DNA from: JAQWRV01 sp045564915
Lineage (GTDB): Bacteria > Pseudomonadota > Alphaproteobacteria > Rhodospirillales > Rhodospirillaceae
DNA: 64,000 nt
Direction of reading: 5' to 3'
NCBI GenBank assembly: GCA_045564915.1
Contig: JBJLGL010000005.1
Location: 176,085 to 240,084 of the forward strand
Below are positions 35,539-43,866 of this stretch, in pieces (position 1 is the stretch's first letter; the number at the start of each line of letters is the position of its first letter). The notes under the pieces were generated by a model. The model did not search any database. It was given only the letters and a program-made list of their open reading frames with translations, and was not told the DNA's origin. The translations under genes and the position numbers were made by a program.

Positions 35539-35661
35539 AGGCTTGGGTTTACCCACCCCGTATCCAATTAGTGTGAGCTCTAAGTACTAATTCCTTGCTG
35601 AACCTTGCGGTGATAGTTTTCACTTGTAAAAGATGTTCGAAACCCTATGGTCCGGCGTTGT

Positions 35662-35738
35662 CGGAGCGTAGTTCAGCTTGGTAGAATGCTACACTGGGGG
35701 TGTAGAGGTCGTAGGTTCAAATCCTGCCGCTCCGACCA
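35662..35738 (+). tRNA. tRNA-Pro (anticodon GGG)
   Basis: A 77-base cloverleaf including an encoded CCA. The acceptor arms are CGGAGCG and CGCTCCG; the anticodon stem CTACA/TGTAG closes loop CTGGGGG, whose anticodon GGG reads CCC and CCU proline codons. The T arm contains GGTTCAAATCC. It lies 123 bp after the MerR gene on the same strand. Confidence 0.95.
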
Positions 35739-35800
35739 ATTACTATATATTAATGAGAGATTATTAGAGTACGGGTCCTAGTTGAGTCTTCGATTTTGTC

Positions 35801-35832
35801 TCAGCGCACTAAACTAAAGAGATTAGCGCTGA
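35801..35832. other. Stem-loop in the gap after tRNA-Pro
   Basis: TCAGCGC (35801-35807) and GCGCTGA (35826-35832) form a perfect 7-bp stem with an 18-nt loop in which TAA and TTA can also pair. No U-tract follows on either strand, so a classic terminator is unlikely. The 211-bp gap otherwise shows no gene. Confidence 0.3.
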
Positions 35833-35949
35833 CATAAAACTGACTTCATATTTTATTGTATTGCTTAGAACAGGGATAGTGACCAGGGGTTTTGCTCCCT
35901 CTAATAGGCTGCTGACACGCAAGGAAGACACTAGAGTTCCTAGCCTTGT

Positions 35950-36213
35950 TTAGTTCCTTTGGCTATCGCTATCCTTTAAAGCTATCCGGCCAGCATTTGT
36001 TAGTTTGCAAACCATCCAATCCGGTTTTAGTTGATTTGCAAACCAGGGTTCAGCCCAACCCGCATCTACGCATTTTCGGACAACCTGCCGGTTGACCTTC
36101 TGCCCATTCTCATCAAATAAAGGAAGCTTTCCGCCAGGTTGCGTTAAGCCACGCAACAGCCATTTCCGCTGTGGTAAAGATAAGCGGACAGTTCTCTCGA
36201 TCTTAGTGTCCAT
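35950..36213 (-). CDS. Small hypothetical protein, winged-helix-like
   Basis: An 87-residue soluble protein. Its sequence runs from LSLPQRKWLLRGLTQPGGKL through NRQVVRKCVDAGWAEPWF to VCKLTNAGRIALKD. The last part has the recognition-helix and wing pattern (KLTNAGRIAL) seen in small winged-helix proteins, so nucleic-acid binding is possible. I do not recognise a named family. It is transcribed against tRNA-Pro and divergent to cutA with about 100 bp between. Confidence 0.65.
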   Translation of the reverse strand: MDTKIERTVRLSLPQRKWLLRGLTQPGGKLPLFDENGQKVNRQVVRKCVDAGWAEPWFANQLKPDWMVCKLTNAGRIALKDSDSQRN

Positions 36214-36312
36214 GGCGCGCCCCTATTGCCGGTGGACAGAAAATATTTTCAGAAGTATGCGTTACTTTGGTTAACAAAACTATAGCATGGGTGTGGAGGA
36301 GGCCAAACTGTG

Positions 36313-36639
36313 ATGACTGCTTGTATGATATACATAACCACTAGTAGCCCAGAAGAGGCCCGAAAACTGGCAAAAACATTGCTTGAGGAGCAGTTAGCGG
36401 CATGTGCAAATATAATTGATGGAGTGGCTTCTTTTTACCGGTGGAATGGTTCAATTGAGTCGGACTCTGAAAGCCTTGTTATTGCTAAGACTATAATTTC
36501 AAAACGCCGCCTTGTCATTGAACGAATATCAGGACTCCATTCTTATACAACTCCCTGCGTGGTGTCTTATGATATTGCCGATGGTCAACCGGATTATCTA
36601 TCATGGATTCAAAGCGAGGTTGGAGCAATTACGGAATAA
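36313..36639 (+). CDS. cutA: Divalent-cation tolerance protein CutA
   Basis: A small trimeric PII-like protein. The 108 residues show MIYITTSSPEEARKLAKTLLEEQLAACANII, FYRWNGSIESDSESLVIAKT and CVVSYDIADGQPDYLSWI, the full family pattern. ATG 36313 is preferred to the GTG one codon earlier. A GGAGG site at 36296-36300 lies 12 bases upstream. The role of CutA in metal tolerance is debated. Its 3' end overlaps the convergent ispDF gene by 11 bases. Confidence 0.93.
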   Translation: MTACMIYITTSSPEEARKLAKTLLEEQLAACANIIDGVASFYRWNGSIESDSESLVIAKTIISKRRLVIERISGLHSYTTPCVVSYDIADGQPDYLSWIQSEVGAITE

Positions 36640-37777
36640 CCTGAACTGTAGCAGTTACTTGGCAGGCAATTCCTTCACTCCGACCCGTGAAACCTAGTCC
36701 CTCAGTAGTGGTTGCTTTGAGGTTCACGCGATCCACAGACACCTCGGCATATTCAGCGATACGCGCACGTATAATATTACGGTGGGGAGCTAACTTTGGC
36801 TCTTCACATATGACAGTTATATCCAGATATATCAATTTGCCCTGTTTTTTGTACAAACGGCTAATTGCGAACCGAAGAAACTTTTCTGACGCTGCGTTCT
36901 TATGGGTAGCATCACCAGGAGGGAAATGTATTCCAATATCACCGTCCCCAATAGCACCCAATATTGCATCGGTTGCAGCATGTAGGATTACATCGGCATC
37001 TGAATGACCCGCTAGGGATTTTTCAAATGGAATAGAAATACCACCAAGTATTATATGTTTACCTGGCTGGAAACGATGCACATCAAAACCTGTTCCAATC
37101 CGTGTTTCGTATAATAAGGATGTAAGCGTAATAAAGTCTGATTTATCAGTTAATTTGATATTTCCCGGGTTCCCTTTAATAGTAAGAACCTGGTGTCCTG
37201 CGCTTTGGAAAACTGACGCGTCATCAGTAAAATCCTGGTCTATGGCGGAACTATGGGCGTTGAGTAGTTTTTGGAATGAGAAACCCTGAGGTGTTTGTGC
37301 TTGAACAATCCCATCTCTATTAATCGTTTCTATTATTGCCAGGTCTGAACCAATTCTTTGCAGTGTATCAGACACTGCTAGTATTGGAATGACGCCTTCA
37401 GCGCCGTTCTTTAAAGTGTCTAATATTCTATCGATTAAACTATCATTAATGTTCGGTCGAGCCCCATCATGAATAAGTACATGAGTTGGGTTGTCGCCAG
37501 ACAAGGCGTCTAACCCGTTACGAACTGATTCTTGGCGTGTTAGGCCGCCTTGCACCGGATCGCGGATATCAAGTCCTTGGGCGACCTGATCGTATAAACA
37601 TCTATCTTCTTCTTGAATAACCGTGGTTACAGAGTCAATGCCGGGATGTTGGGATAGCGTCTTTAGGCAGTGGTATAACACTGGGTATCCGCCAAGATCA
37701 GTATATTGCTTTGGTAGCTCACTGCCGAAACGCATGCCTCGGCCAGCTGCAACGACTAGAGCGGCACATTCGGGCAT
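36629..37777 (-). CDS. ispDF: Bifunctional IspD/IspF of the MEP isoprenoid pathway
   Basis: One 382-residue chain carries two non-consecutive MEP-pathway enzymes. IspD (about 1-225) makes CDP-methylerythritol: LVVAAGRGMRFGSELPKQY nucleotide site, VLIHDGARPNI and TPQGFSF. IspF (about 226-382) makes the cyclic diphosphate: RIGTGFDVHRF zinc site, GHSDADVILHAATDAILGA, and the closing TTTEGLGFTGRSEGIACQV. The fusion is common in alphaproteobacteria and some epsilonproteobacteria. It overlaps cutA tail to tail by 11 bp and is divergent to dusB. Confidence 0.96.
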   Translation of the reverse strand: MPECAALVVAAGRGMRFGSELPKQYTDLGGYPVLYHCLKTLSQHPGIDSVTTVIQEEDRCLYDQVAQGLDIRDPVQGGLTRQESVRNGLDALSGDNPTHVLIHDGARPNINDSLIDRILDTLKNGAEGVIPILAVSDTLQRIGSDLAIIETINRDGIVQAQTPQGFSFQKLLNAHSSAIDQDFTDDASVFQSAGHQVLTIKGNPGNIKLTDKSDFITLTSLLYETRIGTGFDVHRFQPGKHIILGGISIPFEKSLAGHSDADVILHAATDAILGAIGDGDIGIHFPPGDATHKNAASEKFLRFAISRLYKKQGKLIYLDITVICEEPKLAPHRNIIRARIAEYAEVSVDRVNLKATTTEGLGFTGRSEGIACQVTATVQVIP

Positions 37778-38013
37778 TTGGGTTAAATCACTCCTTTAGA
37801 AACGTTAGTGCTTAGTGTTTTTGATCCAATAGCATGGCTAAAACCCCCAAACCAGGTCCCACGTCTGGCATTAATAGGTAAAAAACTGACAATAGGATGC
37901 TTATTCAACTTTGCAAAAAGGACACGATAGTTGCTAAAATGTTAGATATAATAGATTAATTTATCGCGCATGCTCAATAAATAGGCAGACTAGATGTTAA
38001 GTCAACGGGTCCA

Positions 38014-39006
38014 ATGCCACTAGTAGTCGGTACGAATGTTTTGAGTAGCAATGTTCTACTCGCTCCGATGTCAGGAGTAACGGACAGACCGTTTCGCGCG
38101 CTTGTCCGCAAGTTCGGTGTAGGTCTAGTTTTTTCTGAGATGATTGCTAGCAAACAAGTAGTTAAGGCCCATCGAGAAACATTGCGTCTGAGAGCACCAA
38201 AAGAGGACGAGTCACCAATGGCTGTACAACTCGCCGGTTGTGACCCGGGGATAATGGCAGAGGCGGCACGAATCAACGAAAATAGAGGTGCAGCGTTGAT
38301 TGATATAAACATGGGCTGTCCAGCGAAAAAGGTTGTAAATGGATGGGCTGGGTCTGCTCTAATGAAGGACGAGGATCAGGCAATGCGGATCATCGAGGCG
38401 GTGGTTAGAGCAGTGGACATTCCGGTCACTCTAAAAATGCGTCTTGGTTGGGATAGTGATAATCTTAACGCGCCGTCTATTGCCCGCAAGGCAGAATCAG
38501 CGGGCGTCCAAATGATAACTGTTCATGGCCGTACCCGAATGCAAATGTACAAAGGGACTGCAAACTGGGAGTTGGTGCGCTCTGTGAAGGAAGCAGTTTC
38601 TATCCCCGTTATTGTTAATGGAGATATCGTTAGTGAGTCAGCTGCAGTAGAAGCGATAAAAGTGTCTTGTGCCGATGGCGTAATGTTGGGAAGAGGGTCT
38701 TATGGAAAGCCGTGGTTTCCAGGACAGGTAATTCATTTCTTAAAGACTGGTAAGTGCCTGCTTGATCCAACTCTGAATGAGCGCTTAGCGATTGTCTTGG
38801 ATCATTACGAAACTATTCTGCAGTTTTATGGAACTCAAAAGGGGATTCTTGTATCCCGCAAACACTTGGCGTGGGCCTCTTATGCCTTGCCCGGTGCTAA
38901 TCTCTTTCGAGCTGCTATAAATAAAGAGACTCACCCTGGGTTGGTGCGACGGAGAATCATCGCACTTTTTGATGGCGATATAGACCTTCTCACAGAGGCT
39001 GCGTAG
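38014..39006 (+). CDS. dusB: tRNA-dihydrouridine synthase DusB (NifR3)
   Basis: A flavoenzyme reducing uridine in tRNA. The 330 residues hold the FMN-binding LAPMSGVTDRPFRALVRKFG, the catalytic Cys102 in INMGCPAKKVVNGWAGSALM, LKMRLGWD, ITVHGRTRMQMYKG and GVMLGRGSYGKPW. In alphaproteobacteria this gene (nifR3) heads the ntr operon, as here: the ntrB GTG start overlaps the stop (TAGTG). The 236-bp gap before it has a TATAAT (37947-37952) but no clear -35 box. Confidence 0.95.
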   Translation: MPLVVGTNVLSSNVLLAPMSGVTDRPFRALVRKFGVGLVFSEMIASKQVVKAHRETLRLRAPKEDESPMAVQLAGCDPGIMAEAARINENRGAALIDINMGCPAKKVVNGWAGSALMKDEDQAMRIIEAVVRAVDIPVTLKMRLGWDSDNLNAPSIARKAESAGVQMITVHGRTRMQMYKGTANWELVRSVKEAVSIPVIVNGDIVSESAAVEAIKVSCADGVMLGRGSYGKPWFPGQVIHFLKTGKCLLDPTLNERLAIVLDHYETILQFYGTQKGILVSRKHLAWASYALPGANLFRAAINKETHPGLVRRRIIALFDGDIDLLTEAA

Positions 39007-40121
39007 TGGCTGAAGAATCATCTATCATTGATTTGGATATACCAATCTTACCGGATGAGATCCTTTCCGCTCTGGGTTCCGCAACCTTTGTAGTCGATGG
39101 GTCTTTGAAGTTCTGCTACATAAACGGGGCGGCCGAACAGCTCTTCCAAATGAGTTCGGCTTCTTTAGTGGGTCGAGCCTTGGATCTTGCATTACCGGAT
39201 GATGGACCTGTTCAAGCTTTGGTAAGACAAGTTTTACGCGAGGTAACACCTATTTCTGAATATGGCATTTTACTTGATACACCTAAGACCGGTGAACGAA
39301 CCATGTCCATACATGCTGCACCGCTGGGTGAGCGCCATGATGTAGTAGTAGTCTCTATGCAGGAGCAGACCCGCGCACTTAGAATTGGACAACAAATCGA
39401 AAATCGACATTCTGTCCGCTCTGTTACGGCAATGGCGGCTTTATTGGCTCATGAAGTCAAGAATCCATTGTCTGGTATCCGAGGCGCGGCGCAGCTTCTC
39501 GAGCAAAATGCTGGTGCTGATGACGTGGCACTTACACGTTTAATCTGTGACGAAGCTGATCGGATCGTTGCACTGGTAGATCGCATGGAGGTCTTTTCAG
39601 ATGACCGCCCAATACAAAGGGAAGCCGTAAACATTCACAGTATCCTGGAACACGTAAAACGATTAGCAGAAAATGGTGTGGCAAAGGATAGGAAGTTTAA
39701 GGAGTTTTATGATCCGTCATTGCCACCAGTATACGGTAATAGAGATCAGTTAATTCAGGTATTGCTGAATCTTATTAAGAATGCAGCCGATGCTACTTCT
39801 GGAGTCGGTGGAGAGATAACCCTCAGTACTGCCTATAAGCCTGGTGTTCGCATGCAGATCCCAGGATCTTCAACACGCCTTCAATTGCCACTTGTTGTGG
39901 GAATCGAAGACAATGGCCCGGGTGTTCCAGAAGAAATACGTGCACATTTGTTTGACCCATTTGTCTCTACAAAGTCAAAAGGTACTGGTCTCGGGTTAGC
40001 TCTCGTAGCTAAGATTATTGCTGATCATGGTGGAATTGTAGAATTCGATACTAGTATGCGCGGGACGACATTCCGGATTATGTTACCGATCATTCAGGAT
40101 GTTGGGATTAAACATGTCTGA
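39006..40121 (+). CDS. ntrB: Nitrogen regulation sensor histidine kinase NtrB
   Basis: A cytoplasmic kinase/phosphatase that controls NtrC in response to nitrogen status through PII. The 371 residues contain a PAS domain (about 20-120), the HisKA H-box LLAHEVKNPLSGIRGAA with phosphorylated His149, then the ATPase boxes NLIKNAADAT, GIEDNGPGVPEE, DPFVSTKSKGTGLGLAL and GTTFRIMLP. It has no membrane segment, as in NtrB. The GTG start is coupled to dusB, and ntrC starts 8 bases before its stop. Confidence 0.95.
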   Translation: MAEESSIIDLDIPILPDEILSALGSATFVVDGSLKFCYINGAAEQLFQMSSASLVGRALDLALPDDGPVQALVRQVLREVTPISEYGILLDTPKTGERTMSIHAAPLGERHDVVVVSMQEQTRALRIGQQIENRHSVRSVTAMAALLAHEVKNPLSGIRGAAQLLEQNAGADDVALTRLICDEADRIVALVDRMEVFSDDRPIQREAVNIHSILEHVKRLAENGVAKDRKFKEFYDPSLPPVYGNRDQLIQVLLNLIKNAADATSGVGGEITLSTAYKPGVRMQIPGSSTRLQLPLVVGIEDNGPGVPEEIRAHLFDPFVSTKSKGTGLGLALVAKIIADHGGIVEFDTSMRGTTFRIMLPIIQDVGIKHV

Positions 40122-41553
40122 TTCTTCTATACTAATTGCCGATGATGATAACGGCATAAGAACTGTTTTAAACCAAGCCCTAGGGCGAGCGGGTTACTCT
40201 GTCCGAGCGACCAGTAATGCGTCGACATTATGGAGTTGGATACAGGATGGGCAAGGAGATCTAGTAATCACTGATGTTGTGATGCCGGATGAGAATGGTT
40301 TGGATCTTATTCCTAGAATTCGCAAACTTAGACCAGAGTTGCGAGTCATAGTAATGAGTGCGCAAAATACACTTTTGACTGCAGTAAAAGCCGCTGAACG
40401 TGGCGCATTTGAGTATTTACCTAAACCATTTGATATTAGCGAACTACTTTCTGTTGTGAGGCGCGCTTTAGAGGCACCTAGTGGACACTTGAACACTAAG
40501 CCAAATGAACCTGAAGAGGAGCGATTACCTTTAATTGGCCGATCTGCAGCAATGCAGGAGGTATATCGAACTGTGGCCCGGCTTATGAACACGGAATTGA
40601 CTGTAATGATTACGGGAGAGTCCGGGACCGGGAAGGAGCTAGTAGCACGGGCGCTACATGACTATGGTAGACAGCGTAAGGGTCCTTTTGTTGCAGTAAA
40701 CATGGCGGCAATACCAAAAGAATTGATTGAAAGTGAATTATTCGGACACGAAAAGGGTGCATTCACTGGAGCGGCGATGCGAAGCTCGGGTAGATTTGAA
40801 TTGGCTGCTGGCGGCACTCTATTCTTAGATGAAATCGGCGACATGCCGCATGAAGCACAAACTAGGCTTCTAAGAGTCCTACAGCAGGGGGAGTTTACAA
40901 CTGTAGGTGGGCGCAAAGCTATCAAGGCGGACGCCCGTATCATTGCCGCAACACATCGTGATCTGACAGAATTAATTAAGATGGGTCTTTTTAGGGAAGA
41001 CCTCTTTTACAGGTTAAATGTTGTCCCTTTGCGTTTACCCTCGCTCCGCCAAAGATCCGAAGATATTCCAGAGCTTACGCAGCATTTTATTGCTCAAGCG
41101 GTGAAGGAAGGATTGCCAGCAAAACATATTGAACCAGATGCTATAGAGCGCTTGCAAACTTACCGTTGGCCTGGAAACGTTAGGGAGTTAGAAAACCTCA
41201 TAAAACGTCTCTCTGCCTTGTATGCCGAGGAGTCTATTGGCTTGGGCGCTGTGGAATTGGAGTTGGCAAATACGTCTCTAAGCCCTGTACAGAATAGTGA
41301 TATGACGCAAACACTTGAGAATGCTATTGAACAACATCTTAGCCGTTATTTTTCTACTCTTACACCAGGCTTGCCACCAGATGGACTTTACGATCGAATC
41401 CTTCGCGAGGTTGAGCGGCCTCTTATTTCCTTGATGCTTAATGCTACCCAGGGGAATCAACTAAAGGCAGCGAAAGTACTGGGTCTTAATCGTAATACTC
41501 TCCGTAAGAAAATAAGAGATCTGAGCATTAATGTAGTCAGAGGATTACGGTAA
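40114..41553 (+). CDS. ntrC: Nitrogen regulation response regulator NtrC
   Basis: A sigma-54 enhancer-binding activator. The receiver has Asp54 (VITDVVMPD) and Lys in LPKPF. The AAA+ domain has TGESGTGKE (Walker A), the sigma-54 contact loop GAFTGA at 215-220, GGTLFLDEIGDM (Walker B) and the R-finger region. A Fis-type helix-turn-helix closes it (QLKAAKVLGLNRNTLRKKIRDL). ATG 40114 overlaps the end of ntrB by 8 bases; an in-frame ATG at 40099 would add five residues. The ntrY ATG overlaps its TAA. Confidence 0.95.
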   Translation: MSDSSILIADDDNGIRTVLNQALGRAGYSVRATSNASTLWSWIQDGQGDLVITDVVMPDENGLDLIPRIRKLRPELRVIVMSAQNTLLTAVKAAERGAFEYLPKPFDISELLSVVRRALEAPSGHLNTKPNEPEEERLPLIGRSAAMQEVYRTVARLMNTELTVMITGESGTGKELVARALHDYGRQRKGPFVAVNMAAIPKELIESELFGHEKGAFTGAAMRSSGRFELAAGGTLFLDEIGDMPHEAQTRLLRVLQQGEFTTVGGRKAIKADARIIAATHRDLTELIKMGLFREDLFYRLNVVPLRLPSLRQRSEDIPELTQHFIAQAVKEGLPAKHIEPDAIERLQTYRWPGNVRELENLIKRLSALYAEESIGLGAVELELANTSLSPVQNSDMTQTLENAIEQHLSRYFSTLTPGLPPDGLYDRILREVERPLISLMLNATQGNQLKAAKVLGLNRNTLRKKIRDLSINVVRGLR

Positions 41554-43862
41554 TGTTGGAGGGGAAGCGGCCATTGTCTCTACGCCGTTTAAACTTGCTT
41601 TTCTTCGTTTGGGCTAGGCGTAATAAGCTTATTAACGCGCTAGCAATGATTCTTTCATTACTGGCTATCGCGTCCGGTATTGCGACCTATGCAGCTTTAT
41701 CAAGCTGGGGCGATTCAGGCCCAAATGCAAATTCAGTTCTACTCCTTTTGAACATTGATTTTTTTCTCCTTTTAGCTCTTGGTATTCTGGTCGCTTGGCG
41801 AGTTACTAAACTATGGAATGATCGGCGTTCTGGAGTAACTGGATCCAAGCTCCATGTTAAGTTAGCGCTTTTGTTCGGAGTTGTAGCAGTGACCCCTGCT
41901 ATTACTATGATGGTTTTTGCAGCATTGTTTTTTACGTTAGGTGTTGAAAGTTGGTTTAGCGAACGGGTCCGTACAGCACTTCAGGAGTCAACAGAAGTCG
42001 CACAAGCCTATCTTGAAGAACATACAGAGACTATTCGAGCTGATGTGCTCGCCGTGGCAAACAATATTAACCAGCAGTGGCCCACGTTAAATCGTTCGGA
42101 AGATGTTTTGAACCGTTTATTATCTCAGCATGCAGCACAGCGAGGTCTAACGGAAGCTGTTATCTTTCAAGACGATATGCAGGTTATAGCAAAAGCCGGG
42201 TATATTTTTGCATTACAGATTGGTGAATTAGTACCAACGAGAGCTATTGCACTTGCTAATTTAGGTGAGGTCGCTGTTGTAACGAGTGAGGAAAGCGATC
42301 GGGTAAGAGCATTGATTAGGCTGAAGACAGTACCTAACGGATATTTATATGTCGGACGTTTCATTGATGAGCAAGTCCTAGCCCGGGTATCTTCCACACA
42401 GGACGCTGTAAATGAATACAATGTCTTAGAGGGCAAGCGGACAAATATTGAGATTGGGTTTACACTTCTCTTCATCGTCGTAGCACTATTGATGCTTATG
42501 GCCTCGGTTTGGTTCGGACTGACTCTGGCCAATCGTCTTGCCCGTCCGATTATTGATCTCATAGAGGCGGCTGAGAGGGTTCGTAAAGGTGACTTAGCGG
42601 TTCGAGTGGAGGAGCGGGTAGCGAGTGATGAAGTAGCTTCACTGGGCCGCGCTTTCAATCGTATGACAAATAGGCTGTCATCGCAAAGAGAAGCTTTGAT
42701 TGAGGCTAATAATCAATTGGATGAGAGGCGTAGATTCACTGAAGCAGTATTGTCTGGTGTTACTGCTGGAGTTATAGGGCTCGACCCTGCTGGTTGTATT
42801 ACACTACCAAACCGGGCTGCATCTGATCTTCTCGGCATTAGGTTAGATGACGGACTAGGTAAGCCTCTAAGTAAATTTGTACCTGAGTTCCTGCCGTTGA
42901 TTGAGGCAGTGAAGAGTAAAAAGCAAAGTATTATAGAAACTGAAATTAGGGTGCGGCGCGATAATTTAGTACGATTTTTCCTAGTGCGTTTAACAGTAGA
43001 GCAATCGAACGAGAAAACTTTGGGTTATGTATTTACTTTCGATGATATTACAGAGCTTCAAACTGCCCAGCGTAAAGCAGCGTGGGCAGATGTCGCTCGG
43101 CGTATAGCTCATGAGATTAAGAATCCACTAACTCCCATACAACTCTCGGCTGAGCGCTTAAAAAGGCGCTATCTTAGGCAAGTGAAAGATGATAGCGGTG
43201 CATTCGAATTGTGTACTGATACGATTATTAGACATGTAGGTGAGATCGGTCGGATGGTCGATGAGTTCTCGTCTTTTGCGCGTATGCCTCAACCCCTTAT
43301 GGATAAGCATGATCTCATTTCTTTAATTAAGGCGGCTCTGATATTGCCACGCGCAGCATATACGCATGTGCATTTTATTGAAGAGTATGAAGTAACTAAC
43401 GCCTGGATTAATTGTGATGCACAGCAGATTGGCCAGGCAATCGGAAATATATTAAAGAATGCAATTGAGGCTATTGAAGCGAATGTAGCTGAAGAAAAAG
43501 GTAATGGACCAGGCTGGGTGCTGGTAAGAGTTTTGTTAGGGGATGGCGAATATCAATTAGAAATTACAGATAATGGTATTGGTCTTCCAAAAGACGATTT
43601 AAGAGTGCGTCTAACAGAACCTTACGTCACCACGCGAGCGAAGGGTACTGGTCTAGGGCTTGCAATTGTTGGGAAAATTATTACTGAACATAAAGGGAAC
43701 CTGAAAATAGAGGATTCAGATAATGGTAGTACAAAAGTAATTCTGAGTTTACCTGCAGCCATTCCTAGATCGCAAAGCATTGTCTTTAAAGATGATAGCG
43801 AAGAAAAAGATGTTTCTCCAACCGTGTCTCCTTCAAGACTAAGTGTAGCGAAGAGTGCCTAA
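41553..43862 (+). CDS. ntrY: Membrane sensor histidine kinase NtrY
   Basis: The second nitrogen-related (in some species redox-related) sensor. The 769 residues begin with about three membrane segments (roughly 35-55, 65-85, 100-125), then a periplasmic sensing region (about 130-300), another membrane segment (about 300-325), HAMP (LARPIIDLIEAAERVRKGDLAVRV), PAS, and HisKA with His520 in RRIAHEIKNPLTPIQLSAERL. The ATPase boxes are NILKNAIEAI, ITDNGIGLP and KGTGLGLAI. Its stop overlaps the GTG upstream of ntrX, so all four ntr genes are closely coupled. Confidence 0.95.
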   Translation: MLEGKRPLSLRRLNLLFFVWARRNKLINALAMILSLLAIASGIATYAALSSWGDSGPNANSVLLLLNIDFFLLLALGILVAWRVTKLWNDRRSGVTGSKLHVKLALLFGVVAVTPAITMMVFAALFFTLGVESWFSERVRTALQESTEVAQAYLEEHTETIRADVLAVANNINQQWPTLNRSEDVLNRLLSQHAAQRGLTEAVIFQDDMQVIAKAGYIFALQIGELVPTRAIALANLGEVAVVTSEESDRVRALIRLKTVPNGYLYVGRFIDEQVLARVSSTQDAVNEYNVLEGKRTNIEIGFTLLFIVVALLMLMASVWFGLTLANRLARPIIDLIEAAERVRKGDLAVRVEERVASDEVASLGRAFNRMTNRLSSQREALIEANNQLDERRRFTEAVLSGVTAGVIGLDPAGCITLPNRAASDLLGIRLDDGLGKPLSKFVPEFLPLIEAVKSKKQSIIETEIRVRRDNLVRFFLVRLTVEQSNEKTLGYVFTFDDITELQTAQRKAAWADVARRIAHEIKNPLTPIQLSAERLKRRYLRQVKDDSGAFELCTDTIIRHVGEIGRMVDEFSSFARMPQPLMDKHDLISLIKAALILPRAAYTHVHFIEEYEVTNAWINCDAQQIGQAIGNILKNAIEAIEANVAEEKGNGPGWVLVRVLLGDGEYQLEITDNGIGLPKDDLRVRLTEPYVTTRAKGTGLGLAIVGKIITEHKGNLKIEDSDNGSTKVILSLPAAIPRSQSIVFKDDSEEKDVSPTVSPSRLSVAKSA

Positions 43863-43866
43863 AGAT

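Noticed and set aside
35739..35949. A second RNA gene in the gap after tRNA-Pro
   Set aside because: No cloverleaf or other known RNA fold was recognised; only the stem-loop at 35801-35832 was kept.
42167..42658. A 163-codon open frame antisense to ntrY
   Set aside because: It is a shadow of the ntrY sensor and HAMP region. Its Ser/Arg-rich composition is typical of reverse-strand frames.
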